From the NCBI GenBank assembly GCA_017744795.1, contig JAGIAQ010000014.1, forward strand, positions 234-58,972: DNA of 58,739 nt, written 5' to 3'. Positions 34,395-42,579 of this stretch are shown piece by piece; position 1 is the first letter of the stretch, and every line of letters begins with the position of its first letter. The position numbers and the translations under genes were made by a program. Below the pieces are notes generated by a model that was given only the letters and a program-made list of their open reading frames with translations, was not told the DNA's origin and searched no databases. The stretch comes from Niabella sp. (lineage in GTDB: Bacteria > Bacteroidota > Bacteroidia > Chitinophagales > Chitinophagaceae).

Positions 34395-34838
34395 TTAAAC
34401 CAATTCTGCTCTTCTCTTTCCTTTAACCGAGGTACCGGCGGTACGTTCATTTTCGCAACACTTCTCAAAGCGGGTAGCCGTCCATACATGATCCAGCTCC
34501 ACACTATCCTTTCCTGAGTATCCATGGTCGGTCAATTGGCACCAGCTACGCTCCCTGTTTAAATCAGTAACGATCTTTGAGGTCGATTTGGGATGTGCCA
34601 CCCAAAACTTGGTGTTCTCTTTTAACGAGGGCATCACGTCGGTCAAAATACCATTCAATTGGTTTTCATTCACTGCAAACACCAACGCAAAATCCAGCTT
34701 CCTTGAACGAAGCAAGGGAGTCATATTTTTTGCGAATGATAATTTGCTGAACTGCTTTTCGATTGAGGACGGAAGTCCCTGGATTAAGAGATTTTTTTCT
34801 TCTGCGTACTGTAATTTTTCGAACACTGTTTGAATCAT
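34395..34838 (-). CDS. Small DUF3052-like protein
   Basis: A 147-residue soluble protein. The ATG at 34838 was chosen over a start 21 codons upstream because the promoter at 34912-34943 and the onset of conserved-looking sequence both fit it. LDFALVFAVNENQLNGILTDVMPSLKENTKFWVAHPKSTSKIVTDLNRE resembles the DUF3052 family (a hydrophobic strand, then FWVAWPKKSS and a DL motif), followed by DHVWTATRFEKC. The C-terminus is short and basic. The function is unknown. It has its own promoter and terminator. Confidence 0.65.
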   Translation of the reverse strand: MIQTVFEKLQYAEEKNLLIQGLPSSIEKQFSKLSFAKNMTPLLRSRKLDFALVFAVNENQLNGILTDVMPSLKENTKFWVAHPKSTSKIVTDLNRERSWCQLTDHGYSGKDSVELDHVWTATRFEKCCENERTAGTSVKGKRRAELV

Positions 34839-34911
34839 AAGAACTCTGAAGGGGTTTATTAAAAAATCTGACGATAATCTTTTTTTGGCAAACACCTGCA
34901 CAATCAGAGTG

Positions 34912-34943
34912 CAAAAGTACTAAAAAATTGTGTTTCCGACAAA
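34912..34943 (-). promoter_or_regulatory. Promoter of the DUF3052-like gene
   Basis: On the minus strand TTTG (34940-34943) and TACTTTTG (34912-34919) form a -33/-7 pair with a 20-base spacer. The leader would be about 69 bases. Confidence 0.55.
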
Positions 34944-35059
34944 TCTTTAACAGATGCGTTAAAAGCCGGCTGCTATTGCCATCGCCGAATATTGCCCGTC
35001 AATCGCTTATAACTTGTCTTTTGCCGTTTTACCAGTCAAAACACACTATGTTATATTAT

Positions 35060-35082
35060 AAAAGGGGCCTAAAAGCCCCCTT
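35060..35082 (-). terminator. Rho-independent terminator of the M48 peptidase gene
   Basis: On the minus strand GGGGC...GCCCC pairs around a short AT loop and is followed by TTTTATAATA. It lies about 50 bases past the stop at 35132. Confidence 0.7.
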
Positions 35083-35131
35083 ATTAACTACATTAAGCAA
35101 GAAAAAAATCGATACTTTATTTCTGTCCCTC

Positions 35132-35947
35132 TTACTTACCCACCGGATGATAATATTTCATCGCCTCCGGCATAAATTTCTGCAGCTGCTCTATTCTATG
35201 TTCCGGCCCCGGGTGCGTACTTAAAAATTCAGGAGTGGACCCGCTACCCGCTTTGGCCTGCATTCTTTGCCATAAACCAATGGCCTCCTGCGGATTATAC
35301 CCTGCCATTGCCGCCCAGATAATGCCATAATGATCGGCTTCCAACTCCTGCTTGCGCGAAAAAGCCAGCAATCCTACCTGGGAGCCCATGCCCACAGCGC
35401 CTTGAAACAACTGGCCCACTACCGGTGAAGTACGGTTGGCTACAAGGGCATCCACTATATTGGTCCCGAATTGGGCCGCCATACCCTGGCTCATCCGCTC
35501 ATTGGTATGACCAAACAACGCGTGGCTCACTTCATGCCCCAGCACATTAGCCAGGGCTGCTTCATTTTGAGTAATGGGCAGTAACCCGGTATACACCACA
35601 ATTTTACCGCCGGGCATGCACCACGCATTGGCTTCATTACTTTGCACCAACCGCGTTTCCCATTGGTAGCCGCTCAGATCATTACTGAGATTATTCTGGC
35701 GATAATACGCATTTACTGCATTGATAATTCTTTGTCCCACCCGGTTCACCATTTCCGCATCGCGGTTGCTGCCCGATGTTGTTACCACCTTATTGCTGGA
35801 GAGGAAGGACTGGTATTCAGTAACAGCCATCTGCTGCAGCTGCGATTCGGGCAATAACTTCATCTGGCTTCTGCCCGTGACCGCATTGGTGGCGCATCCA
35901 TAAAACAAAGTAGCACCGGCTACTACAAGGAGTGCATTTTTAAGCAT
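35132..35947 (-). CDS. M48-family zinc metalloprotease lipoprotein
   Basis: A 271-residue periplasmic lipoprotein peptidase. The ATG at 35947 places the SPII signal (KNALLVVAGATLFYGCATNAVTGR, Cys18) at the N-terminus; a start four codons earlier is less likely. The zinc motif is HEVSHALFGH, with the third ligand in RKQELEADHYGIIWAAMAGY, a clear M48/Oma1-YcaL signature. RTSPVVGQLFQG and FLSTHPGPEHRIEQL complete the family pattern. Members degrade misfolded outer-membrane proteins or act in envelope quality control (family knowledge). It is a single-gene unit. Confidence 0.92.
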   Translation of the reverse strand: MLKNALLVVAGATLFYGCATNAVTGRSQMKLLPESQLQQMAVTEYQSFLSSNKVVTTSGSNRDAEMVNRVGQRIINAVNAYYRQNNLSNDLSGYQWETRLVQSNEANAWCMPGGKIVVYTGLLPITQNEAALANVLGHEVSHALFGHTNERMSQGMAAQFGTNIVDALVANRTSPVVGQLFQGAVGMGSQVGLLAFSRKQELEADHYGIIWAAMAGYNPQEAIGLWQRMQAKAGSGSTPEFLSTHPGPEHRIEQLQKFMPEAMKYYHPVGK

Positions 35948-36044
35948 AGTGATACACATTTAATTTTGATTTAAAAATTTATACGATACCAAAATCAGGC
36001 CATTATTGGCATTGAGGCAAAAGTAAAATGAAAGTACGGAAAGA

Positions 36045-36704
36045 TTAAAGACTGCGACTGTTACGCTGCTGCCGGCGCCGGTCCCTGTTCTTAAAAATAG
36101 GAACTTTATTTTCTCCGCCGCGGATAATGCGCCCGATATTTTTCTGATGGGTAAGAATCACCAGCAAGGCAACCGCCACCGCAAAGACCCGGTAAAAATG
36201 ATTGTCTACATTAAAGATGACCAAAATAAATAAAGGAAATGCCAGACTGGCGAGGATAGAACTTAAGGATACGAAACGGGTCAGATAAAGTACTAATAAA
36301 AAAACACCCGAGCAGGCGAGCGCCGTCCAGGGGCTTATGCCGATAATGATCCCAAACAGTGTCGCAACCCCCTTTCCGCCCCGGAAATTAGCCCATATGG
36401 GGAAGATATGACCCAATACAGCGGCCATACCAAAGATCAGCTGAATATTTAAATATGCAATTTCATTATTAGAATATTCCGGCAGAAAGGTGGCCAGCTT
36501 TACGGCCAAAAAGCCTTTCAGCGAATCGCAGATCATCACAAAAGATCCCCACCGGGGGCCCAGCACCCGAAAGGTATTGGTAGCACCAGCATTGCCACTT
36601 CCATATTCTCTTATATCAATTCCGAAAAAACCTTTACTTACCCAAACAGCTGTTGGAATACTACCTAGGCAATACGCTAATAAAAAGAGTAGTACATAAT
36701 TCAT
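36045..36704 (-). CDS. plsY: Glycerol-3-phosphate acyltransferase PlsY
   Basis: Membrane acyltransferase that moves an acyl group from acyl-phosphate to glycerol 3-phosphate, the first step of phospholipid synthesis. The protein has 219 residues and five or more TM helices. Signatures are YCLGSIPTAVWVSK near the N-terminus, IREYGSGNAGATNTFRVLG and the glycerol-phosphate loop FRGGKGVATLFGI. The C-terminus is a basic tail (KNRDRRRQQRNSRSL). prmA lies 81 bases upstream on the same strand, so the two may share a transcript. Confidence 0.94.
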   Translation of the reverse strand: MNYVLLFLLAYCLGSIPTAVWVSKGFFGIDIREYGSGNAGATNTFRVLGPRWGSFVMICDSLKGFLAVKLATFLPEYSNNEIAYLNIQLIFGMAAVLGHIFPIWANFRGGKGVATLFGIIIGISPWTALACSGVFLLVLYLTRFVSLSSILASLAFPLFILVIFNVDNHFYRVFAVAVALLVILTHQKNIGRIIRGGENKVPIFKNRDRRRQQRNSRSL

Positions 36705-36785
36705 GTATATCCGGCTAAGTGAGCTGCAAAGGTAATGATAAAAAGCAATAGCACCTTAATAATTCATTAACATTCAATGTGTTTT

Positions 36786-37607
36786 TTAGGCATAACTCCT
36801 GATACACAACCAGTTATTTTTTACAATAGTATTTGTTAAAATTAGTCCGGCCGCCGTAACCGCCCCGGTCATTTCGGCCTCATCCGATGCCAACAGGCCG
36901 CTTAACAGCAAAATGCCACCTGGATTTAATTGCTTTTGGAGCTGTGGCAGGGTGGCCAGCAAAACATTTTTATTGATGTTGGCAAGGATCACGTCAAAGG
37001 TGCTCCCCTGCGCTGCACTGTCGGATAATACCAGGTCAATATCAACGCACTGATTGATCTCAAAATTTTCAGTTGCATTGGCAATGCTCCACTCATCCAG
37101 ATCAGTAGCCCGCACAAACGCCGCACCCAGTTTTTTTGCAAGGATGGCCAGGATACCGGTACCGGTACCAAAGTCGAACACCGATCTGTTTTGAAAATCG
37201 ATGGTCTGCATTTGTTGCATCATCAACCAGGTAGTGGCGTGGTGCCCGGTGCCAAAACTCATTTTAGGGTTGATGAGTATTTCATGCTGCACCCGGTCAA
37301 AAGATGGATGAAACGAAGCCCGCACGGCAACAAAATCATCTACTACTACCGGATCAAAATTGGATTCCCATAGGGCGTTCCAGTTTTGGGCTGCTAATTC
37401 AGTTACTTCAAAAGATGCATTAAAGGCTGCTGCCAATTCATTTAATTCGCCAGATGAAATATTTTGGCTTCCGAAAAAAGCTTTTAAAAAATGCTCTCCC
37501 TCCTCAAACCCATCGGCGGTTTCCGCAAGCGCCGCTATCAGCAGTTCGGCAGTATGTTCCGTAATATTTTTAAAGACTACTTCTTTGTAGGTTTCGTTTT
37601 GCTTCAT
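36786..37607 (-). CDS. prmA: Ribosomal protein L11 methyltransferase
   Basis: SAM-dependent enzyme that trimethylates ribosomal protein L11. The 273-residue protein has an N-terminal substrate domain (about 1-100) and a Rossmann methyltransferase domain. Motifs include PKMSFGTGHHATT, VFDFGTGTGILAILAKKLGA (SAM loop), TDLDEWSIANATENFEIN and the catalytic-type DVILANINKNVLL. It is slightly shorter than the 293-residue E. coli protein. It lies upstream of plsY. Confidence 0.93.
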   Translation of the reverse strand: MKQNETYKEVVFKNITEHTAELLIAALAETADGFEEGEHFLKAFFGSQNISSGELNELAAAFNASFEVTELAAQNWNALWESNFDPVVVDDFVAVRASFHPSFDRVQHEILINPKMSFGTGHHATTWLMMQQMQTIDFQNRSVFDFGTGTGILAILAKKLGAAFVRATDLDEWSIANATENFEINQCVDIDLVLSDSAAQGSTFDVILANINKNVLLATLPQLQKQLNPGGILLLSGLLASDEAEMTGAVTAAGLILTNTIVKNNWLCIRSYA

Positions 37608-37809
37608 TGTAAATATATTTTATAAGCCCCAACACTTGTCCTGTCGCGGCAAAATTACAAAATAGGTTTCTGTTTGTCGCACCAGTCCCACAGGTCGTAC
37701 GAGGTCAGCTTTTGAGACAAGGGTGACTTGTGGGACCAGTAGCTACCCACATAAACGAATAGATAAGGAATAATATTCTTCACTTTTAGTTATATTAGCG
37801 AAAAACAAT
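37608..37809. repeat. Intergenic gap with a diverged palindromic element
   Basis: CAGTCCCACAGGTC (37683-37696) and GACTTGTGGGACCAG (37725-37739) form an imperfect stem. The inner word GGGTGACTTGTGGGAC recalls the element at 2741-2836. The rest is the AT-rich upstream region of the permease gene. No strict TAnnTTTG box was seen. Confidence 0.4.
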
Positions 37810-39123
37810 ATGACGAAGGCTTCCGGTCAGTTAAAACGATCACTCAATGCTACCATGCTATGGGGTTTAGGTGTAGGGTATGTGATCTCCGGTATGTATT
37901 TTGGGTGGAACCTGGGACTGGAAAAAGGAGGCACGCTGGGCATGGGCATCGCTACGGTGTTCATTACGCTAATGTACCTCACTTTTACTTTTAGCTATAC
38001 CGAGCTGGCCTGTGCCATCCCTAAAGCGGGTGGGGCTTTTGATTATGCTGACCGGGTGCTGGGTAAAGACTGGGCTTTTTTCGCCGGCATGGCACAAAAT
38101 ATAGAATTCATCTTTGCTCCTCCTGCTATTGCCTTCGCCGTTGGCGCCTATTTTAATTTATTCTTTCCGCAACTCCCTATCTTGTCCATCGCCATTGCGG
38201 CGTATATTCTTTTTACGGCGCTTAATATTTCGGGGGTAAAGGCGGCGGCGGCATTTGAGCTGATCATTACCATTATGGCAGTTGTGGAACTATTGCTCTT
38301 TTCCGGCATGACGCTACCGCATTTTAATGCAGCCAATCTTCAGAAAAATGCGTTACCCAACGGCTGGCAGGGGATATTCGCCAGCATTCCTTTTGCCATC
38401 TGGTTTTTTTTGGGCATAGAAGGCGTAGCCAACGTAGCGGAAGAAACTCTAAATCCCCAACGAACCATTTTAAAAGGGTTTGGCTCGGCCATCCTCACAC
38501 TGGTAGTGCTTTGCTTCCTTACCTTCATCAGTTCTGTTGGCGTTGCCGGATGGGAAGCAGTGGTTTATACCAAGGCCGGCGCTACTTCAGACTCTCCTTT
38601 GCCACTGGCATTGTCACACATCGTGCAGGACAATCACTTTTTATACCACATGCTGGTCACCATCGGCTTGTTCGGTCTCATTGCTTCCTTTCATGGCATC
38701 ATCCTGGCTGCCGGCCGTTCTACTTTTGAATTCGGGCGTGCACGGTTCGCGCCACAGTGGCTGGGTAAGGTAAATAAGCGGTTTCAAACACCTGCCCATG
38801 CTTTATTAGCCAATATGGTCATTGGCATCATTGCCCTGGTCACCGGAAAAACCAGTGAGATCATTATCCTATCGGTATTGGGCGCGCTTACACTTTATAT
38901 TATCTCAATGATCGCACTGCTCCGGCTGCATCAAAAAGAACCTGCATTGGAACGGCCCTTCAAAGTTCCTCTTTATCCGGCTTCTCCGCTGATAGCGCTG
39001 GTGCTGGCGGCCATTTCATTTATAGCAATGATGATCTATAATGTTAACCTCACTTTGCTTTACCTGGGCATTCTTTTGCTGGGGTATATTTTATTCAGAA
39101 TATTTTACAAACGAGCTTTATGA
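37810..39123 (+). CDS. APC-family permease, ethanolamine permease-like
   Basis: A 437-residue inner-membrane transporter with about 12 TM helices, in the amino acid-polyamine-organocation superfamily. The pattern GYVISGMYFGWNLGLEKGG, then YLTFTFSYTELACAIPKAGGAFDYA, IEFIFAPPAIAFAVGAY and IPFAIWFFLGIEGVANVAEE closely follows the ethanolamine permease (Eat) group as I know it. It overlaps the following glutamine-synthetase-like gene by four bases (ATGA), so the two proteins are coupled. Ethanolamine import is therefore inferred; another small amino alcohol or amine remains possible. Confidence 0.86.
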   Translation: MTKASGQLKRSLNATMLWGLGVGYVISGMYFGWNLGLEKGGTLGMGIATVFITLMYLTFTFSYTELACAIPKAGGAFDYADRVLGKDWAFFAGMAQNIEFIFAPPAIAFAVGAYFNLFFPQLPILSIAIAAYILFTALNISGVKAAAAFELIITIMAVVELLLFSGMTLPHFNAANLQKNALPNGWQGIFASIPFAIWFFLGIEGVANVAEETLNPQRTILKGFGSAILTLVVLCFLTFISSVGVAGWEAVVYTKAGATSDSPLPLALSHIVQDNHFLYHMLVTIGLFGLIASFHGIILAAGRSTFEFGRARFAPQWLGKVNKRFQTPAHALLANMVIGIIALVTGKTSEIIILSVLGALTLYIISMIALLRLHQKEPALERPFKVPLYPASPLIALVLAAISFIAMMIYNVNLTLLYLGILLLGYILFRIFYKRAL

Positions 39124-40478
39124 CGACAAAAGAGATTTTGCAATACGTAAAAAATCACGAATCCGGGAAAGTAAAAATAGCTTATACCGATATTGATGGC
39201 ATTTTGCGTGGCAAGTATATATCCGCTAAAAAATTCCTGGGCATTGCCGAAAAAACAACTTCCTTTTGCGATGTAATCTTTGGGTGGGATGCCGGTGATG
39301 TCGCGTATGATAATGGCGCTTACACCGGCTGGCATACCGGCTATCCGGATGCGCCTGCAAGAATTGACCTCGCTACATTCCGGAAGATCCCATGGGAGAA
39401 CGACCTTCCTTTTTTCCTGGGCGAGCTCATCGACGCCACCGGCGGACCTGCATTGGTATGCCCGCGGCAATTATTAAAAAAAGTATCGGGCGATGCACAG
39501 CAGCTGGGTTATACTCCTTATGCCGCACAGGAATTTGAATGGTATAATTTCTCCGAAACGCCCCAATCGGCAGCCGACAAGCAGTTTCAGCAATTAACGC
39601 CTTTAACGCCGGGAATGTTCGGTTATTCTGTTTTAAGAAGCACGTTAAAAAATGATTTCTTTGCAGCACTTTTTGAACAGCTCAAAAAATTTGACATCCC
39701 GATAGAAGGCATTCATACAGAAACCGGGCCTGGCACTTATGAAGCGGCCATTGAATATTCGGATCTGGTAACGGCCGCCGATCGCGCAACGCTTTTTAAA
39801 ACGGCGGTAAAAGAGATCGCTTACAAACACGGTGTTATGGCCACTTTTATGGCAAAGATCCATGAAAGCCTCCCGGGCTGTGGCGGTCATGTGCACCAAA
39901 GCCTTTGGGATGCCAGTAGTAAAAAAAATGTGTTTTACGACGAAAAAGACAAACAGAAAATGAGCGCCACGCTGAAACAATACATCGCGGGACAACTGCA
40001 TTGTCTTCCCTTTATACTCCCCCTGTTTGCGCCAACCATCAATAGCTATAAACGGTTAGTAGAAGGCGCCTGGGCGCCCACCACGCTTACCTGGGGCATT
40101 GATAACCGAACGGTAGCCCTGCGTGTATTACCGCAAAGCCACGCGGCATGCCGGTTAGAGACACGTGTGATTGGGGCCGATGTAAACCCGTTCCTTGCCA
40201 TGGCCGCTGCCGTTGCTTCCGGGTTATATGGCATTCGTCATAAATTAAAGCTGCAGCAGCCTGCACAAAAAGGTAACGGATACCTGGAAACTTCGTATGG
40301 TGTGCTGCCCCGCACACTGGAGCAGGCAACAGCAGCCATGAAAGCCTCCCCTATCGCCCGCGAATTGTTTGGCGAAGGCTTTACAAATCATTTTACAGCC
40401 ACGCGCGAATGGGAATGGAAACAGCATTTAAAAACAGTAACGGACTGGGAGCTGAAACGATACTTTGAGATCATTTAA
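39120..40478 (+). CDS. Glutamine synthetase-like gamma-glutamylamine ligase (PuuA/GlnA4-type)
   Basis: A 452-residue ATP-dependent ligase of the glutamine synthetase superfamily. It probably joins the gamma-carboxyl of glutamate to an amine rather than to ammonia. Motifs seen are EGIHTETGPGTYEAAI (metal-binding glutamates), GCGGHVHQSLWD (ATP/metal His), GAWAPTTLTWGIDNRT and RLETRVIGADVNPFLAMAA. The N-terminal beta-grasp domain is KIAYTDIDGILRGKYI. Its placement between an ethanolamine-permease-like gene and dehydrogenase/hydrolase genes suggests gamma-glutamylethanolamide synthesis (inference). The true glutamine synthetase would be elsewhere. Confidence 0.85.
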   Translation: MTTKEILQYVKNHESGKVKIAYTDIDGILRGKYISAKKFLGIAEKTTSFCDVIFGWDAGDVAYDNGAYTGWHTGYPDAPARIDLATFRKIPWENDLPFFLGELIDATGGPALVCPRQLLKKVSGDAQQLGYTPYAAQEFEWYNFSETPQSAADKQFQQLTPLTPGMFGYSVLRSTLKNDFFAALFEQLKKFDIPIEGIHTETGPGTYEAAIEYSDLVTAADRATLFKTAVKEIAYKHGVMATFMAKIHESLPGCGGHVHQSLWDASSKKNVFYDEKDKQKMSATLKQYIAGQLHCLPFILPLFAPTINSYKRLVEGAWAPTTLTWGIDNRTVALRVLPQSHAACRLETRVIGADVNPFLAMAAAVASGLYGIRHKLKLQQPAQKGNGYLETSYGVLPRTLEQATAAMKASPIARELFGEGFTNHFTATREWEWKQHLKTVTDWELKRYFEII

Positions 40479-40523
40479 AAGACAATTATTGTTTGTTGTT
40501 TTTAAACGCCGCAAATCGTTTGA

Positions 40524-40667
40524 AATGATTTTAAACCACATAGGTACAGTAGAAATCATAGCATTTAAGGCAACATAGGTTACCCGCCGCGGCGGGTAAC
40601 CTGGCTAATGTGTTTTTATGTCCCCTATCATCTATATATCCTATGTGCCTATGTGGTTAAAATGATT
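40524..40667. repeat. Composite palindromic element inside the operon (CACATAG type)
   Basis: Outer arms AATGATTTTAAACCACATAG (from 40524) and CTATGTGGTTAAAATGATT (to 40667) are complementary with few mismatches. In the centre, 40577-40602 is a perfect 26-bp palindrome made of AGGTTACCCGCCG and its complement. It separates the permease-ligase pair from the downstream dehydrogenase. Confidence 0.75.
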
Positions 40668-40720
40668 CTGTTGTATTCTTAAATCATGCTACTTAATTCA
40701 ATTTAAAATCATATTTATAA

Positions 40721-40728
40721 TACTTTTG
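40721..40728 (+). promoter_or_regulatory. -7 element directly before the alcohol dehydrogenase gene
   Basis: TACTTTTG matches TAnnTTTG and ends four bases before the ATG at 40733. The dehydrogenase-hydrolase-ALDH part can thus have its own, nearly leaderless, transcript. Confidence 0.45.
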
Positions 40729-40732
40729 CTTT

Positions 40733-41881
40733 ATGGCATTTGATAAAATTTACCAGTATAATTTTCCGACCCTCATCCGCTTTGGCGCAGGTTCCAGCAG
40801 TGAGCTGGGTGATTATCTAAAAAAGAACGCGCTGCATCGGCCCCTGATCGTTACCGACCCTGTTGTATCGCAATTAGGATTTTTTAAAAAGATCGTAGCC
40901 GATCTCCAGGCAAAAAACATAGCCCCGGAAGTGTTTGACAACATCCACAAAAACCCTGTAAAGTCGGATGTTTACAAAGGAACAGACGTTTACGATGCAG
41001 CCGCTTGCGATGCTATTATCGGCATTGGCGGGGGCGCTGCGCTTGATGTGGCCCGGGCTATCACCCTACGGGTAGAACACCGGGAAGACCTGTTCAAATA
41101 CGACGACCTGATCGGCGGTGATATTTATGTAACGAACGATGTACCTCATTTTATTACGATTCCTACTACAGCCGGTACGGGCAGCGAAGTGGGACGAAGC
41201 GCCATCATTGCCGATGATGAAACGCATCAAAAGAAAATATTATTCTCGCCTAAGCTGCTGGCAAAAATTATATTTGCTGATCCTTTATTAACAATGGATA
41301 TCCCGCCGGCGATCACTGCCGCCACGGGCATGGACGCGCTTACACACAACCTGGAAGCCTACCTGGTAAATATGGAACACCCGATGTGCGACGGCATTGC
41401 ATTGCAGGCTATTTCACTGATCCGCGATTCGATTGAAAAAGCGGTGCACCGCCCCGATGTGGAATCCCGGAGCAAAATGCTGATCGCTTCTTTGATGGGC
41501 GCCGTAGCGTTTCAAAAAGGATTGGGTGTGGTGCATTCGCTGGCACATCCCCTGTCTTCCCTGCTGGATACCCATCATGGACTGGCCAATGCCGTGAACC
41601 TGCCTTATGGCATGCGGTTCAATATAGAAGGGCAAGAAGAAAAATTTAAAAAAATTGCCGCCGCATTATCGCTAAATGAGCTTAGTGGCGAAGCGGTTGT
41701 AAACTATTTATTCGATCTGAACACTGCGATCAATATCCCGCACCAATTGCGAAACATTGGCGTTACGGAAGCGCATATTGAAACGCTTTCCGATCTGGCT
41801 CTTGCCGATTTTGCACATCCCAACAACCCGAAACCGGTGAGCAGGGAAAACTTTAAACAACTTTATTTAGAAGCATTGTAA
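40733..41881 (+). CDS. Iron-containing alcohol dehydrogenase
   Basis: A 382-residue group III alcohol dehydrogenase, NAD(P)-dependent and iron-requiring. Motifs are FGAGSSSELGDYL, GIGGGAALDVARAI (nucleotide-binding), IPTTAGTGSEVG, and the metal ligands in ATGMDALTHNLEAYL (Asp and His) and GVVHSLAHPLSSLLDTHHG (two His). In context it would oxidise the hydroxyl of gamma-glutamylethanolamide to the aldehyde, the step that replaces PuuB amine oxidase in putrescine pathways (inference). Its stop overlaps the start of the next gene by one base (TAATG). Confidence 0.88.
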   Translation: MAFDKIYQYNFPTLIRFGAGSSSELGDYLKKNALHRPLIVTDPVVSQLGFFKKIVADLQAKNIAPEVFDNIHKNPVKSDVYKGTDVYDAAACDAIIGIGGGAALDVARAITLRVEHREDLFKYDDLIGGDIYVTNDVPHFITIPTTAGTGSEVGRSAIIADDETHQKKILFSPKLLAKIIFADPLLTMDIPPAITAATGMDALTHNLEAYLVNMEHPMCDGIALQAISLIRDSIEKAVHRPDVESRSKMLIASLMGAVAFQKGLGVVHSLAHPLSSLLDTHHGLANAVNLPYGMRFNIEGQEEKFKKIAAALSLNELSGEAVVNYLFDLNTAINIPHQLRNIGVTEAHIETLSDLALADFAHPNNPKPVSRENFKQLYLEAL

Positions 41882-42576
41882 TGAAGATCGGGTTAACATA
41901 TACGGGCAGTGAGCAAAAGCATAACAATTATATAAACTGGGTCAAAGGGGCCGATGCAATCGAAGTGATTACCCTTTCCGTTGCACAAAACAACCTGAAC
42001 GAAGTAGCTAATTGCGATGGCATCGTGCTTTCCGGTGGAGTGGATATCAGTCCTGAATATTATCAAGGTGACATAACTTATGCAAATGCACCTGAGGGGT
42101 TTCAAAAAGACCGCGATGATTTTGAAACCGCGGTATTTGCGGCAACACAAAAAAACGGAATCCCCGTTTTAGGTATCTGCCGGGGTATGCAGCTGGTCAA
42201 TTGCATATATGGCGGCTCGCTGGAGCAGGACCTCGGAGAAAAAAATACGGTGCACCGGGTAGCGAATAATCTGGATAAAGTCCATGGCGTTACTGTTGTT
42301 GCCGGCAGCCTGTTGTATGATATTACGGGCAGCGAACACGTTGCCGTGAACAGCGCGCACCACCAGGCCCTCGGGCGCATCGGGACTAACTTGCGGGTTA
42401 CTGCCACCTCCGCCGACGGTGTGGCGGAGGCCCTGGAATGGCAGGATGCTACATACGCTTCCTTTCTATTATGTGTTCAATGGCATCCGGAACGGATGTT
42501 TACCTTTGGATTGCAGGACAACAGCCCCTCAAAAGGATTACGTGAAAAATTTTTAAACGCCATCAAAAGGAAATAA
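41881..42576 (+). CDS. Class I glutamine amidotransferase-like gamma-glutamyl hydrolase (PuuD-type)
   Basis: A 231-residue hydrolase of the peptidase C26 group that cleaves gamma-glutamyl amides, as PuuD does for gamma-glutamyl-GABA. The triad is visible: the nucleophile Cys in GICRGMQLVN, and His and Glu in WHPERM. GIVLSGGVDISPEYY is the other hallmark. It starts one base inside the dehydrogenase stop codon, and the aldehyde dehydrogenase gene follows after three bases. In the inferred pathway it releases glycine and regenerates glutamate from gamma-glutamylglycine. Confidence 0.87.
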   Translation: MKIGLTYTGSEQKHNNYINWVKGADAIEVITLSVAQNNLNEVANCDGIVLSGGVDISPEYYQGDITYANAPEGFQKDRDDFETAVFAATQKNGIPVLGICRGMQLVNCIYGGSLEQDLGEKNTVHRVANNLDKVHGVTVVAGSLLYDITGSEHVAVNSAHHQALGRIGTNLRVTATSADGVAEALEWQDATYASFLLCVQWHPERMFTFGLQDNSPSKGLREKFLNAIKRK

Positions 42577-42579
42577 TAC

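Noticed and set aside
39120..40478. Housekeeping glutamine synthetase
   Set aside because: The PuuA/GlnA4-like gene context (permease, dehydrogenases, PuuD-like hydrolase) argues for an amine-glutamylating role instead. The distinction is by context and not proven.
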